Below are positions 54,493 to 63,645 of a stretch of 64,000 nucleotides of DNA, piece by piece. A program made the translations under genes and the position numbers. Every line of letters starts with the position of its first letter. Position 1 is the stretch's first letter. Under the pieces are notes generated by a model. That model did no database searches. It had not been told where the DNA came from and saw only the letters and a program-made list of their open reading frames with translations. Source of the stretch: an uncultured Clostridia bacterium (lineage in GTDB: Bacteria > Bacillota > Clostridia > TANB77 > CAG-508); contig CANQVF010000002.1 of NCBI GenBank assembly GCA_947627185.1, positions 62,001 through 126,000 on the forward strand, given 5' to 3'.

Positions 54493-55851
54493 ATGGCTTT
54501 TGAAGGTTTATCAGCAAGATTGCAAGAAATAACTAGAAAGCTTAGAGGAAAAGCTAGAATAACTGAAGATGATTTAAAAGAAGTTTTAAGAGAAGTAAAA
54601 CTTTCTTTGTTAGAAGCAGATGTTAACTATAAAATAGTTAAAGATTTTGTTAAAACAATAGAGGAAAAAGCTCTTGGACAAAATGTTTTAAAATCACTTA
54701 CACCAGGTCAACAAGTTGTTAAAATAGTTAAAGATGAATTAGTAGCTTTACTTGGAGGAGAAGAAAGTAAAATTAATTTTACTCCAAATCCACCTACAAT
54801 AATAATGCTTGTTGGACTTCAAGGTTCTGGTAAAACAACAACAGCTGGAAAGTTAGCAAATATTATTAGAAAGCAGGGCAAAAAGCCATTATTAGTTGCA
54901 TGTGATGTTTATAGACCAGCAGCTATTAAACAGTTGCAAGTAGTTGGAAAACAATTAGACATTCCAGTTTTTGTAAATGAAAATACTAAAGATGTTAGTT
55001 TAATTGCAAAGCAAGCATTGTCAACTGCAATATCTAAATTAAATGATGTTATAATTATAGATACAGCAGGTCGTTTACAAATTGATGAAGTGTTAATGCA
55101 AGAATTAAAAGATTTAAAATCAAACGTAAAACCACATGAAATTTTGTTAGTAGTAGACTCAATGACAGGTCAAGATGCTGTTAATGTAGCAGATACATTT
55201 AATAAAGAACTTGGAATAGATGGAATCGTACTTACAAAGTTAGATGGTGATACAAGAGGTGGTGCAGCTTTATCTGTTAAGAAAATTACTGGAAGACCAA
55301 TTAAATTTGCTGCAACTGGTGAGAAATTAAGTGATATAGAAGTATTTCATCCAGAAAGAATGGCATCAAGAATTTTAGGAATGGGAGATGTACTTTCTAT
55401 TATAGAAAAAGCAGAAGAAACATTTGATATGGAAGAAGCTGCTAAATTAGAAAAAAAATTAAAAAAGCAAAATTTTGACTTAGATGATTACTTAGCTCAG
55501 CTAAGACAAATGAGAAAGATGGGTTCATTTTCATCAATTTTAAAATTAATACCAGGAATGAATAAATTAAAAGATGTTCAAATTGATGAAAAAGAATTTG
55601 TTAGAATAGAAGCAATAATTTGCTCAATGACAAAGGAAGAAAGAAGAAATCCTAAAGTTTTGAATGGAAGTAGAAGATTAAGAATTTCAAAAGGTAGTGG
55701 AACAACAGTAGAACAAATTAATAAATTCATGAAATCTTTTGAAATGACTCAAAAAATGATGAAAGATATGACATCTAATAAAGGTATGATGAAAAATTTA
55801 ATGAAAAATGTTAATATGGATGAATTAAAAAATTTTTCAGATTTTAAATAA
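54493..55851 (+). CDS. ffh: Signal recognition particle protein Ffh
   Basis: GLQGSGKTTTAGKLA, DTAGRLQID, KLDGDTRGGAALS, C-terminal M domain. Confidence 0.97.
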   Translation: MAFEGLSARLQEITRKLRGKARITEDDLKEVLREVKLSLLEADVNYKIVKDFVKTIEEKALGQNVLKSLTPGQQVVKIVKDELVALLGGEESKINFTPNPPTIIMLVGLQGSGKTTTAGKLANIIRKQGKKPLLVACDVYRPAAIKQLQVVGKQLDIPVFVNENTKDVSLIAKQALSTAISKLNDVIIIDTAGRLQIDEVLMQELKDLKSNVKPHEILLVVDSMTGQDAVNVADTFNKELGIDGIVLTKLDGDTRGGAALSVKKITGRPIKFAATGEKLSDIEVFHPERMASRILGMGDVLSIIEKAEETFDMEEAAKLEKKLKKQNFDLDDYLAQLRQMRKMGSFSSILKLIPGMNKLKDVQIDEKEFVRIEAIICSMTKEERRNPKVLNGSRRLRISKGSGTTVEQINKFMKSFEMTQKMMKDMTSNKGMMKNLMKNVNMDELKNFSDFK

Positions 55852-55987
55852 TTTTAATAAAAAAATAAAAAAAGAAAATAGTTTTAAATTAATTTAAATT
55901 AGTAAAAATTTTAGTTATTAAATTTTAATTCTACTTTAAATAAGAATTAAATTTATATATATAAAGAATATTCAGGGGGTGAATTTT

Positions 55988-56224
55988 ATGGTAAAAATAA
56001 GATTACAAAGAGTTGGAAAGAAAAAAGCTCCTTTCTACCATGTAGTAGTAGCTGATTCTAGATCACCAAGAGATGGTAAAATAATAGAGCAAATTGGAAC
56101 ATATGATCCAATGACAGATCCAGCAACAATTTCATTAGATAATGAAAAAGTTGAAAAGTGGATAAAAAATGGTGCTAAACCAACAGATACAGTAAAATCA
56201 TTAATAGAAAAAGCAGCTAAATAA
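55988..56224 (+). CDS. rpsP: 30S ribosomal protein S16
   Basis: [41 protein letters not shown]. Confidence 0.97.
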   Translation: MVKIRLQRVGKKKAPFYHVVVADSRSPRDGKIIEQIGTYDPMTDPATISLDNEKVEKWIKNGAKPTDTVKSLIEKAAK

Positions 56225-56249
56225 TCATATCCAAAAAAGAGGTGCAAAA

Positions 56250-56480
56250 ATGAAAGATATACTTGAAGTAATAATTAAAAATCTAGTAGATAATACTGAT
56301 GAAGTATCTATTACTGAAAAGACAGAAGAAAAATATATTTGCTATGAAGTAAAAGTTGCTAAAAACGATATGGGTAAAGTAATAGGAAAACAAGGTAAAA
56401 TGGCAAAAGCTATAAGAGCTATCGTAAAAGCTATTGCTGTTAAAGAAAATAAGAAAGTTAATGTTGAATTTCTTGATTAG
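56250..56480 (+). CDS. khpA: KH-domain RNA-binding protein KhpA/YlqC
   Basis: MGKVIGKQGKMAKAIRAIVKA; between rpsP and rimM. Confidence 0.94.
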   Translation: MKDILEVIIKNLVDNTDEVSITEKTEEKYICYEVKVAKNDMGKVIGKQGKMAKAIRAIVKAIAVKENKKVNVEFLD

Positions 56481-56489
56481 GTGTTAAAT

Positions 56490-56993
56490 ATGAATAAGTA
56501 TTTGGAATTAGGTCAAATAGTAAATGTTAAAGGTTTAAAAGGTGAAGTTAAAGTTAATCCTTTTACAGATGATAGTACCAAATTTGAAAGAATACCAAAA
56601 GTTTTTATAAAACAAAAAAATAATTTAACTGAATATGAAATTGAAAAAGTAGGGTATAGTAAAAATCAAGTTATAATAAAATTTAAAAATGTAAATACAG
56701 TAGAAGAAGCAGAAAAACTTAGAAATTCTTTTATTGTAATTGATAGAGAAATTTTAGGAGAGCTTCCAGAAGGTGTATATTATATAGCAGATTTAATTGG
56801 ACTTGATGTGTATACTGAAAACAATGAATATTTAGGAAAAGTTGATGATATTTATAATACTGGTAGTAATGATATTTATGTTGTAAAGGATGAACTTGGA
56901 AAACAAAAACTTTTACCTGGTATAGATGAAGTTATAAAAAAAATAGATTTAGAAGCAAACAAAATAGTTGTAAATCTAATAGAGGGACTTTAA
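56490..56993 (+). CDS. rimM: Ribosome maturation factor RimM
   Basis: LELGQIVNVKGLKGEVKVNPFTDD; PRC-barrel LGKVDDIYNTGSNDIYVV. Confidence 0.95.
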   Translation: MNKYLELGQIVNVKGLKGEVKVNPFTDDSTKFERIPKVFIKQKNNLTEYEIEKVGYSKNQVIIKFKNVNTVEEAEKLRNSFIVIDREILGELPEGVYYIADLIGLDVYTENNEYLGKVDDIYNTGSNDIYVVKDELGKQKLLPGIDEVIKKIDLEANKIVVNLIEGL

Positions 56994-56994
56994 T

Positions 56995-57708
56995 ATGAAA
57001 TTTGATGTGTTAACTTTATTTCCAGAAATGTTCGAACCAATAAAACAAAGTGTTATTGGAAGAGCTACTAAACAAAGTTTAATAGATATTAATTTAATAA
57101 ATATTAGAGATTTTTCTAAAGATAAGCATAAAAAAGTTGATGATACAGTATATGGTGGTGGAGCAGGAATGCTAATTAGACCAGATGTTGTATATGATGC
57201 ATATAAATCTATAAAAACTTCAAAATCAAAAGTTATATATTTAACTCCACAAGGAAAAAGACTTTGTCAAGAAAAAGTTGAAAAATTAGCAAAAGAAGAA
57301 CATTTAATATTATTATGTGGTCATTATGAAGGAATAGATGAAAGAGTACTTGAAAAAATTGTTGATGAAGAAATATCAATAGGTGATTATGTATTAACTG
57401 GAGGAGAAATTCCAGCAATGGTATTAATAGATGCAGTGTCTAGATATGTTGATGGAGTATTAACAGAAAGTTCAGTAGAAGAAGAAAGTTTTTCAAATGG
57501 ACTTTTAGAATATCCTCAATACACAAGACCAGAAGAATTTGAAGGAATGAAAGTTCCAGAAGTACTACAATCAGGACATCATGAAAATATAAAAAAATGG
57601 AGAAGAAAAGAATCTATAAAAACAACTTACATAAAAAGACCAGAACTTTTAGAAAAAGTTAATTTAACTGATGAAGAAAAAAGATATTTGAAAGAATTAA
57701 AAAATTAA
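56995..57708 (+). CDS. trmD: tRNA (guanine(37)-N(1))-methyltransferase TrmD
   Basis: MKFDVLTLFPEMFEP, VYGGGAGMLIRPD, LLCGHYEGIDERV, SIGDYVLTGGEIPA. Confidence 0.97.
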   Translation: MKFDVLTLFPEMFEPIKQSVIGRATKQSLIDINLINIRDFSKDKHKKVDDTVYGGGAGMLIRPDVVYDAYKSIKTSKSKVIYLTPQGKRLCQEKVEKLAKEEHLILLCGHYEGIDERVLEKIVDEEISIGDYVLTGGEIPAMVLIDAVSRYVDGVLTESSVEEESFSNGLLEYPQYTRPEEFEGMKVPEVLQSGHHENIKKWRRKESIKTTYIKRPELLEKVNLTDEEKRYLKELKN

Positions 57709-57740
57709 CAGATAAGTAACTAGAAAATAGTTAAAATTAA

Positions 57741-57772
57741 AAATAAGAAGGATAACATCCTATCCATTATTT
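57741..57772 (+). promoter_or_regulatory. Candidate L19-leader-like hairpin upstream of rplS
   Basis: aaataag-aaggat-aac-atcct-atccattattt between trmD and rplS; position and shape only. Confidence 0.35.
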
Positions 57773-57790
57773 AAAGAAGGAGGAAAGAAA

Positions 57791-58360
57791 ATGGATATTT
57801 TAAAATCTATCGAACATGAACAATTAAAAAATAAAATACCAGATTTAAAAATTGGTAATACAGTTAGAGTTCATGTAAGAATTAAAGAAGGAAACAAAGA
57901 AAGAATCCAAGTTTTCGAAGGAATTATAATAAAAAAACAAGGTGGAGGAGTAAATCAAACATTTACAGTAAGAAGAATTTCTTATGGTGTTGGTGTTGAA
58001 AAAACATTTTTAGTTCACTCTCCAATGATTGAAAAAGTAGAATTAGTTAGAGTAGGTAAAGCAAGAAGAGCTAAATTATATTATTTAAGAGATAGAGTAG
58101 GTAAAGCTGCTAAGACTAAAGAAAAAGTTGGTGCAAGAATAGAAGATAAAGAAATTGTAATTAAAGAAGAAGTTGTACCAGGGGAATCTGAAGTAGAAGA
58201 AACAGTTACAGAAGAAGCTGTTGCAGAAGCAGTTGAAGCAGAAGCAAAAATAGAAGCTGAAAAAGAAGCTAAAGCTGAAGAAACTTCTAAAGAAGAACCA
58301 GTAAAAGAAGAAGCTAAGGTAGAAGAAAAAACAGAAGAAACTAAAAAAGATAAAGAATAA
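57791..58360 (+). CDS. rplS: 50S ribosomal protein L19 with acidic Glu/Lys/Ala-rich C-terminal extension
   Basis: [38 protein letters not shown]...[14 protein letters not shown], followed by about 70 low-complexity residues. Confidence 0.96.
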   Translation: MDILKSIEHEQLKNKIPDLKIGNTVRVHVRIKEGNKERIQVFEGIIIKKQGGGVNQTFTVRRISYGVGVEKTFLVHSPMIEKVELVRVGKARRAKLYYLRDRVGKAAKTKEKVGARIEDKEIVIKEEVVPGESEVEETVTEEAVAEAVEAEAKIEAEKEAKAEETSKEEPVKEEAKVEEKTEETKKDKE

Positions 58361-58387
58361 TCTTTAGTTATTTTGTTAAAATTACTC

Positions 58388-58416
58388 TTGACAAATAGCT
58401 TTAAATCAATTATAAT
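58388..58416 (+). promoter_or_regulatory. Consensus sigma-A promoter for tRNA-Gly genes
   Basis: TTGACA-17 nt-TATAAT exact. Confidence 0.9.
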
Positions 58417-58439
58417 TTATACTTGTTAGAAGGAAAAAC

Positions 58440-58513
<74 letters not shown>

Positions 58514-58553
58514 GCAGGTATTAAATACTTGTAATTCCTTCTAACAAATATAT

Positions 58554-58627
<74 letters not shown>

Positions 58628-58667
58628 GCAAGTTTGAATACTTGTACCACATAAATTAGTCATTGTG

Positions 58668-58697
58668 CTAAAATTATTTAGTATGATGGCTTTTTTA
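58668..58697 (+). terminator. Intrinsic terminator after tRNA pair (GU-rich stem)
   Basis: agtcattgtgctaaa ... atttagtatgatggctttttt. Confidence 0.7.
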
Positions 58698-58842
58698 GTT
58701 TTATGTTTAATCTATAATTATAATTTGAAATTGAAAATTTATAAATTTGATATAATAAATAATTTTAGTAATTGAAAATAAAAGCAAAAATATGTATAAT
58801 ATAAATATAATTTAACTTTAATATTTACATTCATATTTATAT

Positions 58843-58916
<74 letters not shown>

Positions 58917-58952
58917 CAGAAGTCTTATTTTTTAGTGTTTTTAAACATTAGT

Positions 58953-59003
58953 GTGTCCCTGTATGTACTGAAAAATAAGCTTTTTTAATTTACAGAGGGA
59001 CAC
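58953..59003. other. Imperfect hairpin downstream of the tRNA-Gly cluster
   Basis: gtgtccctgta ... tacagagggacac, followed by A/T-rich run. Confidence 0.6.
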
Positions 59004-59027
59004 AAAAATTTTAAAAAATAATAAAAT

Positions 59028-59169
59028 TTGTCAACATTCTTGTCAACAGAGAAAAAAATAATTTCCACCGGAAGCCATTTTGTTGACAAAAATAAAAAAA
59101 GTCAGTAATATCAATAGGTTAAAAAAATATTATGTTACCAAATTGGTTTACAGATTAATTTGTTGACAA
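59028..59169. repeat. Four TTGTCAACA/TGTTGACAA 9-mers, candidate integrase arm sites
   Basis: TTGTCAACA at 59028-59036 and 59040-59048; TGTTGACAA at 59081-59089 and 59161-59169. Confidence 0.7.
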
Positions 59170-59280
59170 TAATAATTAATTTAAAAGAAATTAAAAATAT
59201 AATTTGATAGAAATGTTAGAGTTTAAAATAGAAATATGATATAAATAATATTATATTTTTATTGATGAAAGGAATAATTT

Positions 59281-60252
59281 ATGCAATTAGAATTTGATAC
59301 AACTATTTTTAATAGCTTTATTTATTTTAAAACAAGAATACCATATGAATTAAAATTAAACAAAGAAAAATATATGTTTGAGATTAATATAGAACTTACT
59401 GACCAATTAAAAAAAAGACAAAGAAAATTTAGAATACAAAATAAGAATTTGATTGTTAAAGATCAAGTAGTTCCTCCTTCAAATTCAAATTTTTCAGAAT
59501 TTAATATGGCTACTCAAAAATATTCTTATACTATATCAGAGTTAGATATTCAATTAGAAATATTTGAAGATGAAATTGATTGTATTAAAGATTATTTTAG
59601 TGATACTAAAAAGGGAGAGAAAATTTTATCAAGAATATTTCAGAATATATTACTTGTTTTTTCACAAATATATAATGAATCAATGGCTGGGACAGAATTT
59701 TTAAGACCAGTTGCTAGTTATTATGGACCATTTATTGCAATTTTTGTTTTAAGAGAAAATAATAATCCTAAAATGTACGGAATGAAAATTACTGTATCAT
59801 ATGTATTATCTAAAATTAATAAGCAAAAAATATTGGATTTAGATATAGTAAAAAATCAGAATTTTATGTGGAGATATTATTTTAATAAAGCAAAGCATTC
59901 ATATGATTTATTTGACAATTTAGATACTATATTATCTTCGGCAATATCCCTAGAATCATATATTGTAAATTTATTAAAAACAAAACAATTAGAAAATGAA
60001 GTTGAGGCAATAAAAAGTAAAAAAAGAAGTGTAACATTTTTTGATGAAATAAAAATTTTAGAGAAGAATACTATTATAGATAAACAATCTTCTAAAAAAA
60101 TAAAAGAATGTTTTAACAAATTGAAAAATAACAGAAATATGATTGTTCACGGAGATTTAGATTCTACTATTATTTCAAGGAAGTATGCAGAAGAAAGTAT
60201 AAATTCTTTAATTGAATTATATGAACAACTTGCAAAAGACTTTATTAATTAA
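59281..60252 (+). CDS. Hypothetical protein with HEPN-like C-terminal RNMIVH motif (element cargo)
   Basis: KLKNNRNMIVHGDLDS gives R-x4-H in a helical C-terminal region; no other recognised family. Confidence 0.6.
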   Translation: MQLEFDTTIFNSFIYFKTRIPYELKLNKEKYMFEINIELTDQLKKRQRKFRIQNKNLIVKDQVVPPSNSNFSEFNMATQKYSYTISELDIQLEIFEDEIDCIKDYFSDTKKGEKILSRIFQNILLVFSQIYNESMAGTEFLRPVASYYGPFIAIFVLRENNNPKMYGMKITVSYVLSKINKQKILDLDIVKNQNFMWRYYFNKAKHSYDLFDNLDTILSSAISLESYIVNLLKTKQLENEVEAIKSKKRSVTFFDEIKILEKNTIIDKQSSKKIKECFNKLKNNRNMIVHGDLDSTIISRKYAEESINSLIELYEQLAKDFIN

Positions 60253-60328
60253 AAATTTAATAAATATAGTGGTTTATACATAAAAAAGTCAATAATAAAA
60301 ATGGGATGTTTTCACATCCCATTTTATA

Positions 60329-61540
60329 CTATATTTCATAATCCTCAAGTAATTTTGTGTTTTTTAAAGAATTAGTATTAAAAATATCATTATTTAGGTA
60401 ATATTCATTAACTTTTTTTAATTCTTCCTCTTTATACTTATTAAATACAGTAGTATAAGTATTTAAAGTAATATTTATATCAGTATGTCCCATAAGTCTT
60501 TGAAGTGCAACGGCTCTCATACCAGATTCGATACATCTAGTTCCATAAGTATGCCTTAAAGTATGTGTTGATATATCTTGAGATATGCCAATTTTTTGAG
60601 CAATACTTTTTAATTTTCTGTTTATTGTCGAGTGAAGTACAAGACCTTCTTGAGGTGTTAGAAACAACATTTCATCTTTATTATTTAATGCAACTCTCAT
60701 TTGCTCTAAAATATATGGTAATATAAAATCAGGAATAGGAAGTTCTCTTTTTCCAGCATAAGTTTTAGTAGTTTTTCCAATACATATTTTTCCATTTTTA
60801 TCTGTCGTTAAAGTTCTACTTACAGATAAGATTTTTTTATTTAAGTCAAAATCACTATTTTTAAGTGCTAAAGCTTCGCCAACACGAAGTCCCATATAAA
60901 GTTGTATTAAAAATACATTTCTATATGGTGTATCATATAAATTTGTACTTAAAAGATAATCAGTTAATAGTTTTTGCTCTTCAACTTCCAAAGCTCTAAA
61001 AACTTTATTCTCTTTTTTACTTCGTGGTTTTATTGTTTCATACATAGGATTTTGATGTATATAGCCTTTATTTAAGCAATATTCAAAAGCATTTTTAAAT
61101 TGGAAATAAATTTTTTCAATAGATGAATTACTATAAGATTCTGCTAGAGAGTTTAAATAGTTTTGTATTTCCTCTGTAGAAATGTCATTTATATTTTTAT
61201 TTGATAAGTAGCACTTTTCAATTATTCTAAGTGTATCCATTATTCTTGCAAAGGCTCTATCAGTTATTAAATTTGAGTCTAATTTTTTTTGTAAAAGCAT
61301 TTTCATAAGTTTTATAAGAGGAATTCCGTTATTTTCAATGAAAATAGTATCATTTTTTTGTAGAAGTATTTCGTCTAAATGTTGTCTTGCAAGTTCTTGC
61401 GTTGCAAAAGATTTTCTAATTCTTTTTTCTTGACCAGTTTCTAAATCTATTAGTGAATAGGAAGCAATCCAATTTTTTCTTTCTTTATTATAATAAATAC
61501 TACCATTTCCAGGATTAGGTTTTCTTGCTATAAGAATCAC
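60329..61540 (-). CDS. Tyrosine recombinase/integrase
   Basis: YMGLRVGEALALKNSDFD, THTLRHTYGTRCIESGM, LQRLMGHTDINITLNTYTT. Confidence 0.95.
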   Translation of the reverse strand: MILIARKPNPGNGSIYYNKERKNWIASYSLIDLETGQEKRIRKSFATQELARQHLDEILLQKNDTIFIENNGIPLIKLMKMLLQKKLDSNLITDRAFARIMDTLRIIEKCYLSNKNINDISTEEIQNYLNSLAESYSNSSIEKIYFQFKNAFEYCLNKGYIHQNPMYETIKPRSKKENKVFRALEVEEQKLLTDYLLSTNLYDTPYRNVFLIQLYMGLRVGEALALKNSDFDLNKKILSVSRTLTTDKNGKICIGKTTKTYAGKRELPIPDFILPYILEQMRVALNNKDEMLFLTPQEGLVLHSTINRKLKSIAQKIGISQDISTHTLRHTYGTRCIESGMRAVALQRLMGHTDINITLNTYTTVFNKYKEEELKKVNEYYLNNDIFNTNSLKNTKLLEDYEI

Positions 61541-61543
61541 CCC

Positions 61544-61831
61544 CTAAATTCTTTTATGCAATTTCCATAAAAGATAGGAAAGCAACATTATTTTCCAAGA
61601 ACGACCAATGTTAAGTGAAGGAAAGTCATCTTGTTTAAATAATTCATAAGCTTTATTTTTTCCTATATTCAAGTCTTTGGCTACATCTTTTACAGAAATA
61701 TTCATAAAAGGATTTTCTATATTTTTCATACCATAAGAGGCAAGTAAGCTAGTTATTTCTTCAATATTTTTTTCTTCGGTATCAATTAATTCTATTTCTA
61801 AATTATCTTGTTTTAATTCTTTCATCTTCAT
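61544..61831 (-). CDS. Excisionase-like HTH DNA-binding protein
   Basis: ISVKDVAKDLNIGKNKAYELFKQDDFPSLNIGRSWKI; immediately upstream of integrase. Confidence 0.8.
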   Translation of the reverse strand: MKMKELKQDNLEIELIDTEEKNIEEITSLLASYGMKNIENPFMNISVKDVAKDLNIGKNKAYELFKQDDFPSLNIGRSWKIMLLSYLLWKLHKRI

Positions 61832-62792
61832 CTTTCTCCTTTATAATATAATCTTTTACTAATTTTTTAAGTCTATTAAGTGGAAAATCAAATAGAATAC
61901 TTACATATTCAAAAGTTTTATTCAAATAGTGTTTTAATAAGTTATTAGTGTTTTTTATTTTTGAATATTCTTGTTTTAAATTGTTGTAGTTATATTCTAA
62001 ATTTTCTATTTTTTCTAAAGTAGTATCATTTATGACTTTAATTCTAGTATATTGTTTAGCTAAGGTATTGAATTTTTTGATAACTCTACGATAATCAGTT
62101 TGTAATTCATTAAAATTATTAGTGTTAATTTCTTGTTCATATTTTATTGATTTAGCTTCAAATTGTTGTACTTCATGATTAGTTATTACTTTTAACTGCT
62201 TAATCGGAATATGCTCATTTTCGTCGTTTTTACCACGTTCTAAATTAAAACCAGACCTAGTCATATATTTGTAAAAGTTATCTTGTAAATTTTTATAACT
62301 ATTTTTTCCTTTCCAAAATTCAGAACAAGAAAGTTTATCTATTGAATTTCCATTTTTATCTTTAGTGTGAACAACAGGGAGAAATACTAAATGCATGTGT
62401 GGTGTTGTTTCATCCATGTGGACTTTTGCAGATAAAATAAATTGCTCTCCTAAATTTTTGTAGTTAGCAACAAAAGTATAGGCAGTTTTAAAAAATCTTA
62501 TTGTTTCATCAAAACCTATTTCTTCAAAAAAATCTTTATCAGAAGTAATGATATATTCACAAGCTATATTACTTGTCTTTTTTATTTGACCTTTTAATCG
62601 ATAATCATTTCTTAATTGATTAAATCTTTTTGAATATGGAGTAGGGCATGACTTAATTGAAAAGTTGTATATACTTTTACTTTTATCAATGTCTTTGTTT
62701 GAATAATTAGTATTTCTCCTTTCATTGTGTCTATAAGCTAAATTTAGAGTATTTAACTTATGCTTTGTGTTTCTAATTATTGCAAAACTCAT
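61803..62792 (-). CDS. MobV/Pre-Mob family relaxase
   Basis: SFAIIRNTKHKLNTLNLAYRHNERRN, AKVHMDETTPHMHLVFLPVV. Confidence 0.92.
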   Translation of the reverse strand: MSFAIIRNTKHKLNTLNLAYRHNERRNTNYSNKDIDKSKSIYNFSIKSCPTPYSKRFNQLRNDYRLKGQIKKTSNIACEYIITSDKDFFEEIGFDETIRFFKTAYTFVANYKNLGEQFILSAKVHMDETTPHMHLVFLPVVHTKDKNGNSIDKLSCSEFWKGKNSYKNLQDNFYKYMTRSGFNLERGKNDENEHIPIKQLKVITNHEVQQFEAKSIKYEQEINTNNFNELQTDYRRVIKKFNTLAKQYTRIKVINDTTLEKIENLEYNYNNLKQEYSKIKNTNNLLKHYLNKTFEYVSILFDFPLNRLKKLVKDYIIKEKDEDERIKTR

Positions 62793-62818
62793 TTTGTCTC
62801 CTTTCTTAAAAATATAGA

Positions 62819-62988
62819 GACTTCGAAGTCATACTTTTGCATTGAGCACTCATACTAACTAAATAACAGCACTAAAAATAAAACAACATAAAACTAATTT
62901 TTCGTGTCATTTAAGTGCTATAACATACTAGAGGACTTTTAGGGAAAGTCCTCTGTATGATTAGGGGATACCCCTAATAACCCCCTAG
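62819..62988. other. Candidate oriT/regulatory region with clustered palindromes upstream of mob
   Basis: GACTTCGAAGTC palindrome 62819-62830; AGCACT (62868) / AGTGCT (62914); agaggacttt/aaagtcctct 62930-62954; ttagggg-ata-cccctaa 62961-62977. Confidence 0.55.
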
Positions 62989-63339
62989 AGTGTTTTAATT
63001 TGGAAAAGTTCTCTATAGCGAACTTTAATTTTTCTTTAGTATTGCTTATAAGCAATTTATATGTGGTAAGAAATTCTAGAAATCTCTTTTGTTTTTCCTA
63101 ACTAGTTTAATAATACATTACATTTGGCTTGATCAGTAAGTTTATTATAAAAATCTTGATTTTATTGGATTATATTGGATTTTGTTGGAAAATTGAAAAA
63201 ATAAAAGTGTCTGCAACAGACTATTTCCAACAATTACAAGCAATATTTTTACATTTCTAGTTTATGAGATTTTATTTAATTTTAAATTTTCTTATTTACA
63301 AGTTAATGATACTATTTTTATGTCAACCAATCAAATTTG

Positions 63340-63456
63340 TCACTTTTGCATCAGACGCAAAAAAACACGGGTTTTTTAATAAAAAAGTATCGATTTTGGC
63401 ACTTTTTGCTCAAAAAAGTGTCATTTTTTACAACTTTTTGCATATGACGCAAAAAA
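63340..63456. repeat. Three related (C)ACTTTTTGC hairpin-forming repeats
   Basis: tcacttttgcatcagacgcaaaaaa, gcactttttgctcaaaaaagtgtc, aactttttgcatatgacgcaaaaaa. Confidence 0.65.
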
Positions 63457-63645
63457 TCTCTGAAAACATTGAAATACAAGGGAAATCAGACTTGAAAAAT
63501 ATATTTAATTTTTATTGTGTTAACTTGAATTATTTAAAAAATTATAATAATATATTGATGAATTATAGTTAAATAAATAGACTAACTATTTGATTTTTTA
63601 AAAAAGTGTGATATAAATAAAATATAAAAAATTTTGGGAGAAAAG

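Noticed and set aside
63264-63572. Plus-strand 102-aa ORF in the mobile element
   Set aside because: Covers the hairpin repeats at 63340-63456 and AT-rich noncoding DNA; no convincing RBS or domain, so repeats are the better explanation
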